A stretch of 64,000 nt of DNA, taken from NCBI GenBank assembly GCA_963730285.1, contig CAVSQY010000002.1:124001-188000 (forward strand), written 5' to 3'. Positions 59,465 through 64,000 of this stretch are shown here, in pieces. The number at the start of each line of letters is the position of its first letter. Within the stretch, counting starts at the first letter, position 1. A model generated the notes under the pieces. The model searched no databases. It was not told where the DNA came from and saw only the letters and a program-made list of their open reading frames with translations. The translations under genes and the position numbers were made by a program. The stretch is from JARDZU01 sp963730285. Lineage in GTDB: Bacteria; Actinomycetota; Acidimicrobiia; Spongiisociales; ZC4RG35.

Positions 59465-60346
59465 ATGAGCGAGACGCGCAGAGTCCTATTCGGTGGCTAT
59501 GAGGTCGAAGTGGTCCGAGACGGGGATCACCTGATCTCGGGCGACGGCCGGTCGATGGAGGTGAGCGATGCGGTGCACCTGCCTCCCGTCGTCCCCAGCA
59601 AGATCATCGCCGTCCATCTCAATTTTCGCAGCCGAGTCGAGGAGTTCATGACGAGACTCCCACCCGCCCCGACGTATTTTCACAAGCCGACCACGGCGCT
59701 CAATAGCCATGGTGGCGAAGTGGTGCGACCCAAGGGGTGCCGGTACCTGAACTTCGAAGGCGAAATCGCAATCGTCATCGGAAGCACTTGCAGAAACGTG
59801 GCGCGGGACCAAGCCGGTGACCACATCGCCGGATACACCATCGCCAATGACTTCGGGCTGCACGACTTCCGGGATACCGACGCCGGGTCGATGCTCCGGG
59901 TGAAGGGCTCCGACACCCTGTGCCCGCTGGGGCCCGGTCTGGTCACTGACTGGGATTACCACCACAAGACCATTCGCACACTGGTGAACGATGAGGTGCG
60001 CCAGGAGGCGAGCACCGATGAGATGGAGTGGGACATGGAGTATCTGGTGAGCGATCTGGCCAGGACCATCACCCTCAATCCGGGTGACGTGATACTGAGC
60101 GGCACTCCCGCGGGATCTCGGCCGGTAGAGCCCGGCGATGTGGTCTCGGTACAAGTCGAAGGGTTGGGCTCCCTGACCAACACCATCGTCGAGGGCCCTG
60201 AGGGCGTACGCACCGATGTCGGAGCCCAACCAAGTGAGTCCGAGGAAGTCGTCTCGACTGCTCTCGGAGGAGACTGGGAGCTTCGGGGCGTGCGAGCCCC
60301 GAAGGGGCCCGGGGCCAGTCATCATCAGTCCGAGCTCTCCGAATAG
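59465..60346 (+). CDS. Fumarylacetoacetate hydrolase-family enzyme (HpaG-like)
   Basis: A 293-residue metal-dependent enzyme. After an N-terminal ~45 residues, SKIIAVHLNFRSRVEEFMTRLPPAPTYFHKPTTAL begins the FAH core; LNFEGEIAIVIG gives two metal-binding glutamates, GYTIANDFGLHDFR the aspartate, MLRVKGSDTLCPLGPGLVT and GDVILSGTPAGSRPVEPGDVVSVQVEGLGSLTN complete it. In homoprotocatechuate pathways HpaG isomerises and decarboxylates the cleavage product; this is the best guess given hpaD and the ALDH. Other acylpyruvate or 2-hydroxydienoate hydrolases are possible. Confidence 0.83.
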   Translation: MSETRRVLFGGYEVEVVRDGDHLISGDGRSMEVSDAVHLPPVVPSKIIAVHLNFRSRVEEFMTRLPPAPTYFHKPTTALNSHGGEVVRPKGCRYLNFEGEIAIVIGSTCRNVARDQAGDHIAGYTIANDFGLHDFRDTDAGSMLRVKGSDTLCPLGPGLVTDWDYHHKTIRTLVNDEVRQEASTDEMEWDMEYLVSDLARTITLNPGDVILSGTPAGSRPVEPGDVVSVQVEGLGSLTNTIVEGPEGVRTDVGAQPSESEEVVSTALGGDWELRGVRAPKGPGASHHQSELSE

Positions 60347-60366
60347 CCGATGGCCGGGTACCTGGG

Positions 60367-60915
60367 GTGAGCCGTGTCGTTGCCTTCTTGCGAGGCATCA
60401 ACCTCGGTGGCCACAACAAAGTGCGAATGGCCGACCTGAGGGCTGCGGCGACCGATGCGGGGTTCTCTCAGGTCGAGACTCTCCTACAGACGGGCAATCT
60501 GCTCCTCGACGACGAGGGTTGGGGCACAAGGGAGCTGGCATCGGCGGTTGGCGATCTCATCGAGGACCGATTCGGCCTTTCAGTGGCCGTGATCCTTCGA
60601 AGCGGCGATCAGCTGGCCCGAGTCCTGGGCGACGACCCATTTCTCGAAGACGAGGACAACCTCTCCCGACTTCACATCGTCTTCCTCGAGGGGGCCCCCG
60701 AACCCTCCGATGTTGCTTCCATCGACCCTCAACGTTCACCCTCTGATCGGTTTCAGGTCGTTGACGACGTGATCTATCTCCACTATCCGAACGGAATGGG
60801 GCGTTCCAAGCTCACCCTCGCCTACCTGGAGTCCAAGCTGAGAAGGCGGGGCACCGCCCGCAATCGAAACACCGTCCTCAAAGTGGCCGACAAGCTGGGC
60901 TCCCCTGGCGTCTAG
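60367..60915 (+). CDS. DUF1697 family protein
   Basis: A 182-residue protein opening MSRVVAFLRGINLGGHNKVRMADLRAAATDAGFSQVETLLQTGNLLL, the unmistakable start of DUF1697, with the end SKLTLAYLESKLRRRGTARNRNTVLKVADKL also typical. No activity is known for the family; it has a ferredoxin-like fold. The start is GTG at 60367, 20 bases after the FAH stop. It is convergent with arsR, overlapping by four bases. Confidence 0.9.
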   Translation: MSRVVAFLRGINLGGHNKVRMADLRAAATDAGFSQVETLLQTGNLLLDDEGWGTRELASAVGDLIEDRFGLSVAVILRSGDQLARVLGDDPFLEDEDNLSRLHIVFLEGAPEPSDVASIDPQRSPSDRFQVVDDVIYLHYPNGMGRSKLTLAYLESKLRRRGTARNRNTVLKVADKLGSPGV

Positions 60916-61241
60916 AGAGCCAACGACTCGGCTGGCGCAAGCGCCTGAGTGATCTCCCTGATCTTCTCGGGAACCACTCGATAGTGAACCCACCGGCCTC
61001 TCTTCTCCCCGGTGACCAAGCCGGCCTCCCGCAATTTCTTCAGATGGTGTGACACCGTGGGCTGGCTGAGGCCAAGTGGTTCCTCGAGCTCGCAGCCACA
61101 AGCAACTCCACCGGCGGTTGCTTCGAGGATCGACACGATCCTGAGCCGAACCGGATGGGCCAGGGCCGCCAAGAGGGACGATATCCCCTCGGCGTCCGTC
61201 TCATCCAGGGCTCCTGCAAATACCGGGACACAACACTGCAT
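60912..61241 (-). CDS. ArsR-family metalloregulator with N-terminal Cys pair
   Basis: A 109-residue winged-helix repressor: LLAALAHPVRLRIVSILEATAGGVACGCELEEPLGLSQPTVSHHLKKLREAGLVTGEKRGRWVHYRVVPEKIREI is the full ArsR/SmtB domain. Cys3-Cys4 at the N-terminus and Cys48/Cys50 before the recognition helix give a possible three-coordinate As(III)/Sb(III) site like that reported for Corynebacterium ArsR, rather than the E. coli-type ELCVCDL site. The gene is divergent from a Cys-rich micro-ORF, with palindromic DNA between them. No arsB/arsC efflux or reductase is nearby. Confidence 0.9.
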   Translation of the reverse strand: MQCCVPVFAGALDETDAEGISSLLAALAHPVRLRIVSILEATAGGVACGCELEEPLGLSQPTVSHHLKKLREAGLVTGEKRGRWVHYRVVPEKIREITQALAPAESLAL

Positions 61242-61245
61242 GAGA

Positions 61246-61297
61246 TTGACATTAGCTCATGCATCGACAACTATCGATACATCGAAGGTCATCGATG
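61246..61297 (+). promoter_or_regulatory. Promoter and ArsR operator of the Cys-rich micro-ORF
   Basis: TTGACA (61246-61251) is a perfect -35 box; 17 bases on, AACTAT (61269-61274) is a weak -10. Overlapping and just after it are the palindromes TATCGATA (61272-61279) and CATCGA-N6-TCGATG (61280-61297). An ArsR dimer bound there would block this promoter. AAGGAG (61301-61306) is the downstream ribosome binding site. Confidence 0.6.
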
Positions 61298-61311
61298 TGA
61301 AAGGAGTGCGT

Positions 61312-61374
61312 ATGACCTCGTTCGAATCAACGGCGGAAGGATGCTGTGGCGGCGGAGGATGCTGCTGCGGCTGA
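61312..61374 (+). CDS. 20-residue Cys-rich micro-peptide under ArsR control
   Basis: The reading frame encodes MTSFESTAEGCCGGGGCCCG and stops: five cysteines and six glycines in the last eleven residues. AAGGAG stands five bases before the ATG, and a TTGACA promoter with palindromic operator lies upstream. The gene is divergent from arsR, whose product has Cys pairs for thiophilic metal or metalloid. The peptide could bind As(III), Cd, Zn or Cu, or act as a folded signal. No homologue is known to me, and the next gene downstream is on the other strand, so it is a stand-alone message. The alternative is chance, but four independent signals argue otherwise. Confidence 0.6.
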   Translation: MTSFESTAEGCCGGGGCCCG

Positions 61375-61381
61375 CCAACGC

Positions 61382-62176
61382 TCAGGCCGGAGGCGTTGCT
61401 CGTTCGAGCAACGCCTCCGCCGATTGACCTTCCGTGCAGTCCGGGAGAATCGGGCAGTACCGACACCACGGCCCACCGGTCCGCTCCAGCTCTGACGACG
61501 TGGACCAGGATCGCCGGATCTCGTCGATCATTCCCCCGACCTCGACGGCGACGCTCCTGATGTCATCGGGGGTGGGGATGGAGCGGTATCGCTCACCCGT
61601 GCGCACCGAGACCGCTTCCACATAGGCAGGGATCTCACCGACCTCCAGGGCCCACAACAGCGCGTAGAAGAGCAACTGGTCCTCTGGGTCGCCCAACTCC
61701 CCTGTCTTCCAATCCACCAGGCGATGTTTTCCGACATCCTCCCGATAGACGGCATCTATCGTCCCCACGAGGGAAACCCCCGTGGCCGGCGATGCCTCCA
61801 ACGCTCGCTCGGAGCCCTCGAACCCCTCGTTGGGCCAGCTGATGAAACGCTGGTAAAGGCCCCGCACCTCCTCGATGGCGGCGGCCAAAGCCGAGGGGCG
61901 CATCTCGAGTGACCCGAGCTTGTTGTTCAACGAGGAGCCACCGATCTCCTCGCGACAGGCCTGCACGAACTCCTCGTTCGAGATCGGGCCGCTGGTCAGA
62001 TGCCGGCTGAAAATCCGGTGGGCAAGGCTCCCCAGGAAGGCGGGTCGACTGTCCGGGCCATAGATCCCCTGGAGGCGGGCACCGGCCTGGCCCGGACACC
62101 TCTTGTAAGCCACATAGGTCGTGGCAGAGATGCGAATGTCGTCCCCATCGACCACTTCAGGGAAGTCGAGAGTCAC
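61382..62176 (-). CDS. Cas4/AddB-type PD-(D/E)XK nuclease with iron-sulfur cluster
   Basis: A 264-residue RecB-family nuclease. VGTIDAVYREDVGKHRLVDWKTGEL is the D-x-n-DxK active site, and QLLFYALLWAL the QxxxY motif. Cys27 (YVAYKRCPGQ) together with Cys238, Cys241 and Cys247 (CRYCPILPDC) forms the split C...CxxCxxxxxC 4Fe-4S pattern of Cas4 and AddB. No cas genes are present, so it is a stand-alone repair nuclease. The start GTG at 62176 is chosen because upstream sequence enters the VanW promoter region. It is divergent from the next gene. Confidence 0.85.
   Translation of the reverse strand: MTLDFPEVVDGDDIRISATTYVAYKRCPGQAGARLQGIYGPDSRPAFLGSLAHRIFSRHLTSGPISNEEFVQACREEIGGSSLNNKLGSLEMRPSALAAAIEEVRGLYQRFISWPNEGFEGSERALEASPATGVSLVGTIDAVYREDVGKHRLVDWKTGELGDPEDQLLFYALLWALEVGEIPAYVEAVSVRTGERYRSIPTPDDIRSVAVEVGGMIDEIRRSWSTSSELERTGGPWCRYCPILPDCTEGQSAEALLERATPPA
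61388..61419. terminator. Hairpin at the convergent ends of the micro-ORF and the nuclease gene
   Basis: CGGAGGCGTTGCT, loop CGTTCG, AGCAACGCCTCCG (61388-61419): a 13-base-pair perfect stem just after the micro-ORF stop. It also codes for the last residues of the nuclease on the other strand. No T-run follows in either direction, so it may be a weak or RNA-stabilising terminator. Confidence 0.5.
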
Positions 62177-62276
62177 TCGGCGAGGGTAGACCAGACAAGG
62201 TCGGGAGTTCCGATAGTCACATCCTCTAGTTACGATTTTGGCTTCTGGCTCAAGGTCGATTTGGGGCGACCTTCCA

Positions 62277-64000
62277 ATGAACAAGCATCCTTCTCCAGCC
62301 AAGTCGTCGATCAACGCGCTCCTCCTCGCCTTTGGCGCCGTTGCGTTGTTTCTGCTCGCCGCATATGGCTTGACGCGTCTGGTCTCGCGCGAAGAGGTGA
62401 TGGGGAGAGTCGAGGTGGCCGGCACACCGATCGGTGGCCTCGACGAAGAGCAGGCCCTCACAGCTCTGATCGTGGTCGACGACGACTACACCTCACGCCC
62501 GGCGGTCTTCAACGTCGACGGCAAGTACGTCAGTCTGGACCCTCCCGAGTCAGGTCTGTCGATCGACACGAACGCCATGGTGGCCGAGGCGCTTCAGGTG
62601 GGCCGAAGCGGAAATGTCATCAAAGACTTCGGCTGGTGGTTCGGTCACATATTCGACACCGTGGAGCTTCCAGTGCGGGGGTCGATCGACCCCGAGGCCA
62701 TCAGCGAGGTATTCGACAACTGGGACGCCGAAGTGATCGGGCTGCCCGTGGATCCGGGCAGCGTCGAGATACAGGACGGCGAACCTGTCCCGTCATATCC
62801 CAAGGTCGGAACCGGCGTGGACCGCGCGGCGGCCGCAGCCGTGGTCGAGGCGGCCCTGTTGGCCATGGAGCCAGAGCGGGCGACCATCCCCACCAGGACC
62901 ATCGTCCCGACCCTCACCGACGCCGATGTCGATGTGGCAGTAGCCGAGGCGGCGACGATGTTGGACGGGCCGATCCGACTCAGTCACAACGCCACCGATG
63001 CCGTGTTCGAGAGAGACGAGCTGCTCGACGCCTTTCGCTCCCGCATCACCACGGAGGGTGGGGGGCAAATCGTCAACTACTTCGACAGTGATGTTGTCGA
63101 CGGGTTGCTCGACTCGATCCGTGATCAGGTCGAAGACGAGCCGGTCGATGCCAGGTTCGAGATATCGGGGGATGCCATCTCCATCGTCCCCGGCGCCAAC
63201 GGCACCCAGATCGATGCCGATGAAACAGCCGCCCGCCTGGCCGAGGTGGGGCTCTCTGTCGAGCGAGTCGGCCAGCTGCCTCTGGTCGAAGGAGCCGAGC
63301 CGGACGTGACCACCGCCGATCTCGAGGCATTGAATATCCACCACCTGGTGTCCCAGTTCACCACGTACCACGACTGCTGTGCCGACCGCGTTGTGAATAT
63401 CCACACGATCGCGGACACGGTCGATGGTGTCATCCTCAGGCCAGGCGAGGTCTTCAGCCTCAATGACTTCGTCGGGCAGAGGACGTTGGAGAAGGGTTAC
63501 CTGCCCGCCGGCACCATCATTGCCGGAGAGTTGGAGGACACGGTGGGAGGAGGGGTGAGTCAATTCACCACCACCCTCTACAACGCCGTCTTCTGGGGCG
63601 GATACGAGGATGTCGAGCACAAGCCACACAGCTACTACTTCTCCCGGTATCCAGAGGGAATCGAGGCGACACTGAACTGGAGGACCCCCGACCTCAGGTT
63701 CCGCAACAACACCGACGAAGCAATTCTGATCGACACGGTCTATACCGACACCTCGATCACGGTCCGCATTTTCGGCGACAACGACGGGCGAACTCTCAAG
63801 GGCGAGCAATCCAACGGGTCAGACAAGATCTGGGTGGACAAGACCGGCGGGCCCAATGCTCTCCACGTGAAGGCGAACGTCTCCGACCGATACGCCACTA
63901 CCGAGCCCCCAAAGCCCAAGTACGTGGCCAACCCGGATCTGGACCCGGAGGAGACGGTTGAGACTCAGACCGAGGCGGAAGGGTGGAGCGTCAGTGTGAC
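62277..64000 (+). CDS. VanW-family cell-wall protein (3' end beyond window)
   Basis: At least 574 residues, open at the window end. Residues 12-34 are a membrane anchor (INALLLAFGAVALFLLAAYGL), followed by an extracytoplasmic part with two peptidoglycan-binding-like repeats (about 45-200 and 205-340; VSLDPPESGLSIDTN and ISIVPGANGTQIDAD). The VanW domain follows at about 365-510: VNIHTIADTVDGVILRPGEVFSLNDFVG, GTIIAGELEDTVGGGVSQFTTTLYNAVFWGG and HSYYFSRYPEGIEATLNW. The function is unknown; VanW-domain proteins are envelope-associated. The tail after 510 is polar and Pro/Glu-rich. Reading frame translated by eye. Confidence 0.88.
   Translation, partial: MNKHPSPAKSSINALLLAFGAVALFLLAAYGLTRLVSREEVMGRVEVAGTPIGGLDEEQALTALIVVDDDYTSRPAVFNVDGKYVSLDPPESGLSIDTNAMVAEALQVGRSGNVIKDFGWWFGHIFDTVELPVRGSIDPEAISEVFDNWDAEVIGLPVDPGSVEIQDGEPVPSYPKVGTGVDRAAAAAVVEAALLAMEPERATIPTRTIVPTLTDADVDVAVAEAATMLDGPIRLSHNATDAVFERDELLDAFRSRITTEGGGQIVNYFDSDVVDGLLDSIRDQVEDEPVDARFEISGDAISIVPGANGTQIDADETAARLAEVGLSVERVGQLPLVEGAEPDVTTADLEALNIHHLVSQFTTYHDCCADRVVNIHTIADTVDGVILRPGEVFSLNDFVGQRTLEKGYLPAGTIIAGELEDTVGGGVSQFTTTLYNAVFWGGYEDVEHKPHSYYFSRYPEGIEATLNWRTPDLRFRNNTDEAILIDTVYTDTSITVRIFGDNDGRTLKGEQSNGSDKIWVDKTGGPNALHVKANVSDRYATTEPPKPKYVANPDLDPEETVETQTEAEGWSVSV

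Noticed and set aside
1..64000. tRNA, rRNA, CRISPR arrays, insertion sequences, replication origin
   Set aside because: Looked for in all gaps on both strands; nothing with the needed structure or repeats was seen, and no gap exceeds about 300 bases.

Overview
The window is a gene-dense, high-GC stretch (roughly 60-65% G+C by eye) with few gaps, many overlapping ATGA/GTGA/TGATG gene junctions and frequent GTG and TTG starts. Menaquinone biosynthesis, a single-aptamer glycine riboswitch, ArsR/FCD-GntR/MarR regulators and the overall protein style suggest an environmental actinobacterium, possibly of the Acidimicrobiia or a related deep lineage. There is no rRNA, tRNA or ribosomal protein here to fix the taxonomy. 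I saw no insertion sequence, prophage, CRISPR array or integrase; this looks like chromosomal backbone with catabolic islands.

Layout. 1-5020: minus-strand menD (cut by the window edge), menC, a small c-type cytochrome, GDP-mannose pyrophosphorylase and a disordered Pro/Glu-rich protein. 5105-11411: riboswitch-controlled glycine decarboxylase gcvP, a cation/proton antiporter with two universal-stress domains, and the ATPase ychF. 11526-15623 (+): gpsA, a flavin split-barrel protein, an EamA transporter, a PH-like membrane protein, and an ECF sigma factor with a small membrane partner. 15640-15775: an unassigned folded RNA and a terminator hairpin. 15781-21888 (-): a compact herA-sbcD-sbcC-nurA set, the gene grouping used for DNA end resection in archaea. 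21929-28205: single-step mannosylglycerate synthase, a transporter, a HIT protein, a PQQ-type sugar dehydrogenase, an MFS protein and a metal-less M24 protein.

28261-41512 is the most coherent island: two divergent operons around a GntR regulator that look like an ectoine/hydroxyectoine uptake and degradation system. The minus operon holds an EhuBCDA transporter, the ectoine hydrolase DoeA/EutD, EutB and an ArgE-type deacetylase. The plus operon holds the GntR gene, a trans-sulfuration-family PLP enzyme, a homoserine-dehydrogenase-like enzyme, an aldehyde dehydrogenase, EutC and a second EutB. The usual DoeB deacetylase, DoeD transaminase and EutA are not seen, so the lower pathway is probably non-standard. 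Together with mannosylglycerate synthase, the organism appears to make one compatible solute and eat another.

41502-51433: a LapA-like membrane protein, a second PQQ-type dehydrogenase, a coiled-coil repeat protein, an aminotransferase, a zinc-type dehydrogenase lacking its catalytic Cys, a degenerate ADP-ribosylglycohydrolase, a lipid kinase, an MscS channel and two adjacent dynamin-like GTPases. 51414-60346: an aromatic (homoprotocatechuate-like) catabolic region with an extradiol dioxygenase, MarR regulator with a perfect palindromic operator, two aldehyde dehydrogenases, an acetoacetate-decarboxylase-fold protein, an aromatic amino acid decarboxylase, a P450 and a fumarylacetoacetate hydrolase-family enzyme. 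Six single-base indels cluster in 54285-54841, which looks like a local sequence-quality problem. 60912-61374: a cysteine-bearing ArsR repressor divergent from a 20-residue Cys-rich micro-ORF that has its own promoter, operator and ribosome binding site. The window ends with a Cas4/AddB-like iron-sulfur nuclease and a truncated VanW-family cell-wall protein.
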